Positions 54,917 through 64,000 of a stretch of 64,000 nt of DNA are shown here, piece after piece (position 1 is the first letter of the stretch; every line of letters begins with the position of its first letter). Origin of the DNA: Dipteris shenzhenensis (taxonomy: Eukaryota > Polypodiophyta > Polypodiopsida > Gleicheniales); the NCBI GenBank assembly GCA_047967505.1, contig CM106538.1. One strand, 5' to 3'. A model generated the notes under the pieces. The model had not been told where the DNA came from, made no database searches, and was given only the letters and a program-made list of their open reading frames with translations. The position numbers and the translations under genes are program-made.

Positions 54917-55299
54917 GCACCAAAGATTTCACCCAGACTAATCTTTTAAGATCAGCATATATTTTTTCTTTCAACACAATCACCAAAACTATTTTTTTAA
55001 CACAACATTATCATTACCACACATCCACCAGCTGTGTTTTCAAACACAAATACATACAAACAGGATTTGCTTATATTTTGCAAATGGTTTCAATTTTTCT
55101 ATAGGATATAATAACACTGGGCTCAGAATATTTTTTTGTAAACCATGTAAGCAGCTATGTGTAGGAATAGTTTGAATCTTGGTACTGCACTAGGTCTTGG
55201 ATTGATGTGATTTTTACATCATGAAGAGGGCCTATTTGGAAAGCATTAAGATTTTCTTATGAAAGCATTTCGGTGGGTTCAAGTCCAGGAATTTTTTCA

Positions 55300-55300
<1 letters not shown>
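54917..55300. other. Non-coding stretch
   Basis: T-rich, nothing recognised. It may hold the missing 3' LTR of the gypsy element, but no copy is available for comparison. Confidence 0.3.
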
Positions 55301-55342
<42 letters not shown>

Positions 55343-55412
55343 CTGTCCATCCATCCATCCATCCATCCATCTATCTATCTATCTATCTATATATATATAT
55401 ATATATATATTC
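55301..55412. repeat. Compound microsatellite
   Basis: (CT)n, then (AT)n, (CCAT)n, (CTAT)n and (AT)n follow each other without gaps of more than a few bases. Confidence 0.92.
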
Positions 55413-56280
55413 AACGGTGATATTTTTCCATGCCAGTGGCCACCATCTTTGCCAGCTTAGACTCGGAGTGCAAATCCAATACAGAGATATATAATGTTGC
55501 TACACAATAGCTTCCTGCTCTCTTGACACTTATCAATAAGTTAATGTGCTTGTCTTTACCAATTCTTGGTTGAAATCATTTGATCATCTATATATCATCA
55601 AATCCTGAATCCTAATGGATTATGAATATCGATGAATGTATGTTGTTCTATTTTATTGTACATACAATAGTATCTGATTTGTTTGAGAAGTTCTTTTTCT
55701 TACGAGCAGTGCCAATACGAGCAGCATCCAACTGCTCACATTTCAATCTCCTCTTTTGTGCATATCAATAAACGTAGGTTGTATAAACAACAGTATCACA
55801 TTTTTTAGAAGGTCTTATTCTTACGAGCAGTGGCGATAGGTCTGCAAGGAACGGCACTTTATTCCTACACTCTAGTAGTACACTTATCTGAATTCTAGTT
55901 GGACTTGAACTTTATCAAGAGACACGAAAATTATGGTGCACTTTGCAAAACATATTTTTAAGATCCCTATATTGTTAACGGTTTTCAATTAGGCATAAAT
56001 GAGAGCTCTAGAAGTAGCAAGCTCAAACACATGCATGCCATGAATTGTTAGGATGCATTTATTTCAAGTTCTAGGAACAAAATTCAAAATCCACTCACTT
56101 CTTCTTCCCAAATCTCAACTATTCTGAATAACATTCAAACTTAACACTACGTTCTTCAATCCTTCTTTGCTACTGAAGATCCATCAACAGTCAAGTTAAA
56201 CACACAGTCTTTAGAAGTTCCGCCGAATATCATAGAATTCCAACCACCAGAGTCACGGGCCACATGATATAATTCCTCCA
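55413..56280. other. Intergenic stretch
   Basis: No gene is recognised. Two similar segments occur: TTTCTTACGAGCAGTG-CCAAT near 55691 and TATTCTTACGAGCAGTGGCGAT near 55815, each after a word like CATACAATAGTATCTGATTTG/AACAACAGTATCACATTTT. This suggests a diverged tandem duplication of about 125 bp. Confidence 0.45.
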
Positions 56281-56990
56281 TTCAATTGACATCACTGAGC
56301 TTTACAAGAGCATCATCATCTACTCCTCCCAACACACCAGTACCACCAAACGTACCATCATCACTAGTAGAAACTGTATTACAAATTACCGAACCTCCAA
56401 CACCAACGACTCGAAACGCTCACCAGCTTACTTGGACAACTCCCACTAGAAACATTGCAACCCACACCCTCATAAACCTCAACATAACCACTCGAGCTTC
56501 CACTAGGCACTCCCCCAAATACTAAACCCCCTGGATCAAAAGAAACCAAACGACCTTCCACACCTACCTCACCACTACGACCCCCAACAACACCTTCATC
56601 ACCTCGCACCTTGCAGAAACCTCCCCACCCTCATCACCAAACGATAGACCATTGAAAGCCCCAACATTCTCCATACGCAACGGAAAACCAACACCGAACA
56701 AAACCCCTCCTATCAAACGCCACCCTAACTCTAAACCTCCACTAGATCCGAGAGCAACAGAAACCACAACCTCACCAACTCAGAGCCCCCATCAACTCAA
56801 CAACCAAATGAGCCTCACCACATTCAGAACGTCCATCAACTCAGCAAGCAAATGAACAATGAAATGACAGACAAGAAAGCACGTGTCGGTAAACCCACCC
56901 ATTGCCACATAAGCACATGATGCCCACCACAACGGCCATCACAAAAACACCCAACGTAAACACTTCACGTCGCACACGAGACCCTCCCAA
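56281..56990. other. Strand-asymmetric A/C-rich stretch
   Basis: The plus strand is very poor in G, with words such as CCAACAC and ACCACAACC. Frames on both strands are open by composition (Thr/Pro/Asn-rich or Gly/Val-rich). No domain is seen, so I do not call a gene. Confidence 0.5.
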
Positions 56991-58800
56991 CTACTTGGAA
57001 AGGGCCGCCAGTCAGCCTTTCCCGATCAGCCTCCCGGATTCCTTGAGCGAAAGTCCTCCCGGGGGCCCTTCCCTACCGTGTCGATCATTGAGGCTTAAAT
57101 CTCTCAAACCTTAACCTCGACGTGGCACGAATGCCCTCGAATGTATTTGACCATGTCCATTTCTCCAATAGCCCGAAGCACATTGTGCGAGGCTTGTTTC
57201 GTAGAGGATGACGTCGGGACTCGAGAAAGAAAAAAGAACAGGTTGATTTCGTAGTGCATGACGTTTTAAATTGGGATTGTGCTCTTTTAAATTCTGAATC
57301 CAGTCGGACAGGAGCGAGAATGTCGAGGTTAATTCGTTTAAGGTTTGTGACGACACTGACGACCGGCAATGCTTGAATCCAGATAAATAACGCTTAGATA
57401 AATCGAGAAGACGCTGCCGAACCGACGCATCTTGTGGCCCACGCAAGTGATGCAACGGCGTTTGCAACGCCAGTGGCCACAACCTTCGTTTGCCCGTGCA
57501 GTTATATCACATTGAAAAGCATGCCGCACGACAATCTATGCGCCGTCCTCGATTTCCACAAAAATACCTACAAAAGATGCTGTCCACGAAATCGACGTTG
57601 CTTCAAAGTGCGGCGTGCCTACGGCTTCGTTGCAGATCCTCGGAACTGTAAGCAATATGATAATTCTCACGTTTTAGAAATCCATCGTGATCGACCCTTT
57701 GTTAGCATTGTCTAGCTAGGCAGCACTCTACTAGTTTCCTGCCCTCGGGGAGCCCTGAAATTTGAAGCGTTCAACGGGCTTCAAGCCCTTAGACACACAT
57801 TCTACGGAAGGCCAATGAAAAAATTCATGTTGTAAATGAAGGCCAACAGTTGAACAAGGTTTCAAATTTTTGCATATAAATACCTATTTCCTTACTTTTG
57901 AAGGCGACTCTCAGATTTTGTCCTTCAATATGAAGGTTAGGGCAGACCTTCACATTTTAGGGCTGCCCTCGCGTACCCTTTTAGCATTGACTCCAATTTG
58001 AGAAAGCAGAAATAAGCGAATCTTTTTTCGAATTGGCCAAAGGTACGCCACGTGGCTTTCTTGAAGCATGTATGTAATTGCCCTTTGCTGAGTTCCCCGC
58101 ACAACATCGTTTTGTCGTTTCGTTGCTTTTTCTTTGTGGATATGTGCGATTTTTCTTGGTATCTGGAATTGCTGTTTTTGGGTGGGTATCGATTGCAGAT
58201 CGTTTTGTTGCATCCGTCAACGGCGGGGGTCGATGGAGAGGAAATCCCCACCGTCTGATCTCGCCGCATGCATAATGATAATTGAGGGACTGCTTAAAAT
58301 TAGGATATCCATTGGCTACCAAAGGTAATTTATCGCAGCCATTCGATCGTGACAAATCGACGCCTCACGAGCAGCGCCAATTTTTAGCCTTTGGATCATC
58401 ATGTACATCCAACGATGCACAAATTGCATCCATTGGATTAAACATCAATCCAATGGCCATGACAGATCGCAATAATAACATGAACGCCACATGCGTCGAC
58501 ATGCCATCCGCACCAACCAACACATAACACGTGTACTCATTCCCCCTCCCCACGTCGTTGACGGTCGAGAATTTGGCCCGATCACCAATCTCGATCGAAA
58601 ACCTAGGCCAACCTTCGGCCACCCAGCTCTCAACTCACGTTGCCAGCTCTCGCGTACCGTGGACTTATAGTACCTTAGCGACCTCTCCAACATCGTACAA
58701 AAACAGCTCCTGAGTCCTCAGCTCCTCAGTGTGCTCTCGAGTCCTGCCTAGCTGTGGTTGCCACTCGGTTATCCTTCCTCTTACATAGTTGAATTAGATC
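56991..58800. promoter_or_regulatory. CpG-richer low-copy stretch, promoter-like
   Basis: CpG is clearly more frequent here than in the flanks (for example 57115-57130, 57420-57480, 58200-58270, 58350-58390). A palindromic G-box GCCACGTGGC lies at 58047-58056 and ACACGTGT near 58529-58536. ORFs at 57434-57715 (+) and 58622-58365 (-) have no family I recognise. It may be a promoter or 5' region of an unrecognised gene. Confidence 0.35.
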
Positions 58801-58879
58801 ATGCCTCAAGGGGTGTTCTTAGTATCAGTGCTAGATAATAACTTTTGTATGGCAATTTTTTGTATGTGGTTCATTTTGT

Positions 58880-58883
58880 ATGA

Positions 58884-58931
<48 letters not shown>

Positions 58932-59042
58932 GTATGTGGTTCTATAGCTATATCTCCACATTTGAAAGAAGACTTAAATCAAGATTAATTCTTTACTATC
59001 GACATGACCATTTTTTTAGGTGGAAATATAAAGGTTAGATAC

Positions 59043-59078
<36 letters not shown>

Positions 59079-59203
59079 GGAGGTATATGAAATGCACACA
59101 CACACACACACACAATCTTGAATATTGTTTTCTAATGCTTTGGAAGCTTAGATTCTGAGAGGGGAAAATTGAAGTAAGAACCATTTTAAAAAATATATAT
59201 GGA

Positions 59204-59248
<45 letters not shown>

Positions 59249-59400
59249 GTGTGTGTGTGTGTGTGGTCATCCTATCCCGCCGAAGGTACCTGAGCACCTC
59301 TTTATGCATAGTCAATTGGCTCCTCATTGGCTCTCCTTATTTGTGTAGAAGGGTGGCTTAGAAAAATTATCGAAATTCATGGGAGGAAAAATATGAAGCT

Positions 59401-59456
<56 letters not shown>

Positions 59457-59782
59457 CTAGGGGGTACACACACACACACACACACACACACAATCTCTTA
59501 AGGATGGAGTTTTCTTATTCTTTGGATGCTTAGATTCTTGAGAGGGAAAAACTGAAGAAATAACCATGTTTTAAAAAAGATAAGGGAGGGGGGGGAGAGA
59601 CACAGAGAGAGAGCTACATTTGCATTGCTTAAGACAAGCTACATTTTTCAAAATAATCGAAACCATTCTGATCTTATAATTTGTGGACGCTCACACACAC
59701 GCAATCTTGAATATTATTTTCTTATTCTTTGGATGCTTAGATTCTTGAGAGGGGAAAAATAAATTAAGAACCATTTTTAGAG

Positions 59783-59864
<82 letters not shown>

Positions 59865-59880
59865 TGTGTGTTTAGATTTA
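58880..59880. repeat. (GA)n/(AC)n arrays within a degenerate higher-order repeat
   Basis: GA arrays lie at about 58881-58928, 59047-59074, 59209-59244, 59402-59455 and 59785-59858, and AC/GT arrays at 59096-59114, 59245-59263 and 59464-59491. Between them a 50-bp module recurs three times (GCTTAGATTCTTGAGAGGGG to AAGAACCATTTT, at about 59146, 59528 and 59731). So the whole kilobase is a decayed tandem repeat with microsatellites in each unit. Confidence 0.85.
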
Positions 59881-60089
59881 ATAATCCCATCAATAAATGA
59901 ATCATACAAATAATTCAATCCTTTGGATAATTATAAAAAGTAGCATATGATAAATGGACTGAAAATTCTTTAAGAAAATAAAATGACTGCTTTTAACAGT
60001 ATTGCAATCCAAATAATTTTTTGGTAGGGACCTGAGCAATATGATTGGCAATAGAAAATTTCTTTATATTGAGTTTACACATTTAAGAA

Positions 60090-60266
60090 AAGAATCCATC
60101 AAGTAGTCCATGCACCAAGGTCAGGGTCCACTTACCTTCCACCATCCAAATACACTGTATGTTAGAACAATATAGCATGATTTGGGTAGACAAGTAATGC
60201 CTCTATTCCCTGGCTTGTTATTGCTTTACCTAGGAACATGCACAACCTTCTAGATTCTAGTGCATA
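60090..60266. repeat. Dispersed repeat, copy 2 (copy 1 at 24546-24725)
   Basis: Same direction and word order as copy 1. Further right, 60467-60500 repeats the motif run found at 28242-28275, so the two loci share more than this one segment. Confidence 0.8.
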
Positions 60267-60837
60267 AAAAGAGTCATCAAGGAGCAAAAATAAAAGGAGA
60301 TAAACCACAAAAAATGTGTCAAAAAAGAGGGTGTTAGTTCACAACCATTAAAATGACCATCATTTAAAATAGACCAAGAGATGAATGATCCTCTTAAGAG
60401 AAGAATTACATCTTGTTATAGGGGGATTGTTCACACCCTTTTTTAAATATGGGGGTAATCCTTAGCATTAGGGGAGAATTGGGCTCTCAAAAGGGCCTCC
60501 AATTAGTGTTTCCTAATTTCAAGGGATTAGAGAGTGATTTGAGGTGTACCAATGAGAGTGCTAAAAGGTGTGGGGCAATGGTATGTTGAGGTGGAGGGTG
60601 GGCAACCTGCAGAGAGCCCCTATTGGTTGCTCCCCTTACAATAGGGACCACCCAAACCATCCCCCCCCCCTCGTAACCCATGTTTGACCCTCCTACCAAG
60701 TGCACCTCCCCCACATGAGCCCAAAACTACCTTCAATGGGATGGTAGGGCCCTTGTGGTGAATTTTTCTTCTCCCCTCCCTCTTTCTAGGACCTCTGCCC
60801 CCCACTATTCTGGTCTAGCCTGCAAAATCACTCAGAT

Positions 60838-61203
60838 TTGAACCAAATCCCATGCATTTTCGCTCTCCCCCCTCTTTCTCTACTCCCTCCTACTCTGACC
60901 TGCTTGCTACAGCTCCTCTCTCTCTCTTTCTCTCCCCTCTCCCTCTCCTGTGCCTCTGTTGGAGCTGCTCTGTCCCTCTTCTTCTCCCTCTCCCGTGCCT
61001 CTGTTGCTGTTGCTTTGTCCCTCTCCTTCTCCCTCTCTTGTGCCTCTGTTGTTGCTGCTCTGTCCCTCTCCTTATCCCTCTCCTATGCCTCTGTTGCTGC
61101 TGCTCTATCCCTCTCCTTCTCCCTCTTTTGTGCCTCTGTTGGATCTGCATTACCTTATGCAGGAGTCCCATTCTTGCTGTTGCAACCTCTGCAAGCATGG
61201 TGA
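60838..61203 (+). CDS. Hypothetical frame with five 15-residue repeats in a pyrimidine-rich leader
   Basis: A 45-bp unit starts at 60951, 60996, 61041, 61086 and 61131. In this frame it reads SCASVAAALSLSFSL with changes. The unit is a multiple of three, so all three frames stay open. The ATG at 60838 opens the frame. Low complexity and the leader position make a real protein doubtful. The frame would give a hydrophobic, Leu/Ser-rich product. Confidence 0.25.
   Translation: MNQIPCIFALPPLSLLPPTLTCLLQLLSLSFSPLSLSCASVGAALSLFFSLSRASVAVALSLSFSLSCASVVAALSLSLSLSYASVAAALSLSFSLFCASVGSALPYAGVPFLLLQPLQAW
60951..61140. repeat. 45-bp minisatellite, five units
   Basis: TGCCTCTGTT occurs at exact 45-bp steps. 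Units differ at a few bases. It is the counterpart of the CT-rich tract at 28442-28950. Confidence 0.9.
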
Positions 61204-61315
61204 GGAGAAAGGCTACAAGAAAAGCAATGCTGTGACCTCTTGTGTCTTCCACAACACCAAAAATGCATTGGATGAGTGGATCCCTTGCACCTACAGCTTA
61301 AATGACTAGATAGTG

Positions 61316-62480
61316 ATGAAAGGATCAGCCAAAGGTCCACATAAGCTTCCCAAGAGCAAGAGAGGTGACATCTTGCATGAGTGGAAGGGGCGCATCTTGA
61401 AGTTCAAGTTTGGGAAGAAAGGATGGCTTGCAAATGTGCATTATGTTTACATGGGAAAAGATATGCGGCTTCCTCCATCATTCAATCAATCTAGGATACC
61501 ATCACACTATGAGCCTTTCTATCTATGTACCTTTTTCACCTGCAAGTGTAATGAGTCCATTTGGAAATTTTGTGTTTGGTTTCTAAGAGCTCTTATTTAT
61601 GGTGGCAGATGTCTTCCCTTCGGACCTCGAGGAGTGGGAACTAGTTGAATCATTCATAGGCAAGTTCACTGCAATTCATGAGGATTTAGGTAAGCAAATG
61701 CATGCCGGGGAGAAGTTGGCCTCCTTGCGAATGAAGAATGTGTGTTGGTATAATGCAACATACATCACTCCAATGACATCATCAAGCTATGGCCATCTGC
61801 AAACCATTGCACCACCACAACTTCAAGACATGGATTGTAGCAATGTGGACTCGAGGACATTGCAATCATACAAGGACAAGATTGCAAAGGATGTGGGCAT
61901 GGCCATGAAGTTTACATTTGGATCCAAATGGGCAAGGTTATCTTGGTTTATGCCTCTACACATTTTTGCTTCTTTATTTTAGAATATACATATGCATAGA
62001 ACAAAAACTATGTGGTCCTGCAAGCGTGTAGATGAAAATGCTCTTGAAGATTTACTTGGGATGAATTGGGGAACCAGGTCAGGTGACCAAAAGGGTGATG
62101 TGTTTCAATGTCACGCATGTAAAGACAATGTGGTTATTAGATACCATTTGTCACGCCAAATGTTGTATTTAGCTTTTCAGTACAGGCGCTGGAAGAAAAC
62201 AAATGGCCGGTGGCTTCCCCTAGACTCTAATGATGAAGACAATACGGGGGTAAGTTTGTCTATTGATGTTGAAGAGGGAGATGTCAAGAATGTGAATGTC
62301 ACATCGCAATGGACTCTAAGGGATGTGCGAGAACACCTATTGGTCATGGAGGATGGCATGTCAGAGTCCTACTTTACCTTAAATGGTGGTAAGATCAGCC
62401 ACAGTGTGGAGAAGTGCATGCATAGTGCCAATTTCATTCCTCCTGCAACTTTGAAGATTGCTAACAATGTGTTTGACTAG
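61316..62480 (+). CDS. Hypothetical three-exon gene with possible C-terminal ubiquitin-like fold
   Basis: Exons 61316-61526, 61609-61936 and 62000-62480 join over GT-AG introns of 82 and 63 bp and give 339 intact codons. The N-terminus is basic (MKGSAKGPHKLPKSKRGD), followed by WKGRILKFKFGKKGW and VHYVYMGKD. The middle reads VCWYNATYITPMTSS. Exon 3 holds RVDENALEDLLGMNWG and FQCHACKDNVVIRYHL. The last 65 residues (VNVTSQWTLRDVREHLL, then YFTLNGGKISHS and a final PPATLKIANNVF) have the strand-helix-strand pattern and F-x-x-N-G turn of ubiquitin-like domains. No family is recognised. No stops occur, unlike its neighbours. The upstream tract resembles the one before 28957. An ATG further upstream at 61199 gives only a short frame. 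Confidence 0.6.
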
Positions 62481-62757
62481 TGCAGCATTATATTTTTTGT
62501 CTGTCAAATCCTAGTTATTGCTTCAAAAGATGATGGACAATTAAATTAAAATGTTATTTCTTTTAATGTTTTCTCCTTTCAGTTCATGGTGGTAAATGTT
62601 TTTCAAAAATTTTGGGGATTTTATGATTGATTTTTAGGGTTTTGATATATATTAAGGGGTAAGAGCCCTTTTTACATCACATTCTCACTTTCACATTTAG
62701 AGAACCATAGAAACTCCCATCCTCAAAAGTTACTCCTTGCATCAATTGCTATTTGCC
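62481..62757 (+). promoter_or_regulatory. Short intergenic stretch with TATA-like element
   Basis: GATATATATTAAGG at about 62645-62658 lies about 100 bp before the next ATG at 62758. It may be the promoter of the downstream gene. Confidence 0.3.
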
Positions 62758-64000
62758 ATGGATTCAGCTAGAACTGTGTTCCATGACTTCATCTCACGAA
62801 CTGCATTTGCAGATCGTGAGGAAGAACTATTTTTAGTGTTTGATAGGACTTTAGATGTCCTAGGCACATATATGCGATCATATATATGCGAGCCAAGGAT
62901 GACTTTTCAGCTCTCATCCTTTACATACAAGATAATTTCTCAAATTTTGCCTATACACTTGACCACACTTCAAAGAGATGGGTTCCCATAGATTACATAA
63001 AGTATCTGTTCGTAAAAGAACCCAAGTTTGTAAAGTGCTTGGCCCACTTTTGTGACAACCTTACAGATGAAGGGTTTAGGATAGTCGAAGTTCAAGACAT
63101 CCTAAATGCAGGGATCACAGGAAAATACAGGCACCAAATTCCTTTCATGGGAGATGACATTCATCTTCCTTCTCCAAGAAGGAAATTTAGAGGAAGAAGC
63201 CTCATTGTCTAGCACCCCCTCTATTAGAACTGCTGATCTGGTCGTCCCTAGACTAGACTCGGACATCTACATGGAAGAGAGTCTTGACAATCCAATAGAG
63301 GAGATGGAAGTAGCTCAAGCATTGAGCCTACTTCAAGAGCCCCCAGTAGAGCAAGAATCTGCATTGAAGACCGTTGACCCAGACTCAGAATTATGGTCTT
63401 TGTCCCCCCTCATCATCGATGGAGAAGAGTAGGCATTCCTCCATGACATAGAGATTCTTTTTGGACTATGAGAGGATGAGGCACTTGGAGTCCTATCGGG
63501 GTTCGATGTTGACACGTGTCAAAGATCCCGGGGTTTTAGGTACTGAATACTAGACAATGGAAGACTTTCTCTTGCCGACGCTGGTTTCAATGAGGGATGC
63601 AAACATGTCCATATACTATGCACAACCCTCTCCAGGAGAAAGCGTCCACCTCCCAAATGGAACATCACACAGCACCTGGTTCCATCAACATTGCAAATGA
63701 GGTGACGGCTCCGACTAGGTGCTCACCAGGATGGCTCTAATGAGGAAAAAACTACTCTTGCCCCCTCCTCTGCTTTTGAAAAGGATTCCACCCAGGGTGA
63801 CCCTGAAGTGCCCCTGATCCCACATGTGAACAATCCAGTGTCGGGACTGGCACCCTTGCCCTTCTACAAGGAGACCTATCCTAACCCAGTCTTAGAAAAG
63901 CAATGCATAAAAGATACACAGAGCTCGGTACAATATTGCCAAGAGATGTTCGAGCATCGACTAAAGGCTAGTAGAGGGTCAGACACTATTCATCCAACCC
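62758..64000 (+). pseudogene. Hypothetical gene, frameshifted, runs off right edge
   Basis: It starts MDSARTVFHDFISRTAFADR and reads EELFLVFDRTLDVLGTYMR. A 14-bp tandem duplication at 62868-62895 then shifts the frame, which goes on as AKDDFSALILYIQDNFSNFAY, KYLFVKEPKFVKCLAHFCDN and GFRIVEVQDILNAG. Near 63150-63190 the frame shifts again to an acidic region (NLEEEASLSS, ESLDNPIEEMEVAQALS, VDPDSELWSLSPLI), which continues to the edge with stops TAG and TGA. No family is recognised. Close spacing to the gene at 61316 suggests that both belong to one element or locus. Confidence 0.5.

Noticed and set aside
56991-57110. Organellar DNA insertion, suggested by a GC-rich segment with CCCGGGGGCCC
   Set aside because: I could not match it to any organellar gene or rRNA. 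The segment is too short to claim.
57111-57715. ORFs of 90-120 codons in the CpG-rich stretch
   Set aside because: No family recognised, frames overlap on both strands, and GC-rich DNA has fewer chance stops. Kept only as a promoter-like region.

Overview
This window looks like nuclear DNA of a land plant with a large, repeat-filled genome. The evidence is Ty1/copia and Ty3/gypsy LTR retrotransposons with initiator-Met-tRNA-type primer binding sites, a hAT transposase of the plant BED/DUF659 kind, LINE debris, spliced genes with GT-AG introns, and dense microsatellites. The one recognisable metabolic gene, a spliced acetate kinase, is not a usual flowering-plant gene. Together with the repeat load this makes me lean towards a non-flowering plant (fern-, lycophyte- or moss-like), but the sequence does not settle the clade.

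Layout. 0-2.3 kb: a hAT transposase gene on the minus strand, running off the left edge with an intact two-exon reading frame. 2.4-5.2 kb: two decayed Ty3/gypsy 3' ends, each with an LTR. 5.2-7.0 kb: a 388-bp tandem duplication and otherwise featureless sequence. 7.0-12.2 kb: a minus-strand copia element with both LTRs, PBS and polypurine tract, whose left LTR carries a nested solo LTR. 12.2-13.9 kb: the start of a third minus-strand retroelement. 14.05-15.3 kb: acetate kinase C-terminal exons on the plus strand. 16.4-17.35 kb: a LINE fragment cut by a plus-strand Ty3/gypsy element (17.36-23.0 kb), with a 203-bp inverted-repeat element just after it.

23.2-28.9 kb is AT-rich repeat DNA. 28.96-31.74 kb holds a decayed four-exon gene of a class I cannot name with certainty, probably a DNA-transposon-like gene. 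31.8-34.1 kb is a decayed gag with a tRNA-Asp-like PBS (Athila/Tat-like). 35.2-43.0 kb is a large imperfect inverted repeat around a coiled-coil ORF. 43.9-50.3 kb holds two deleted minus-strand copia elements. 50.3-54.9 kb is a decayed Ty3/gypsy pol followed by an extra coiled-coil ORF. 55.3-60.1 kb holds microsatellites and a CpG-richer, possibly promoter-like stretch. 60.1-64.0 kb holds a second copy of a leader module seen near 24.5-28.9 kb, then a three-exon hypothetical gene with an open frame and a frameshifted hypothetical gene running off the right edge.

The most striking pattern is how the old coding regions died. In several of them, long frames have no indels and are interrupted almost only by TAG/TAA where Gln would fit, or by TGA where Arg would fit. 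That is the signature of C-to-T decay at methylated cytosines. The two most unusual gene-like objects are the spliced 28.96-31.74 kb gene and the 61.3-64 kb gene pair, both sitting behind the same pyrimidine-rich leader module.
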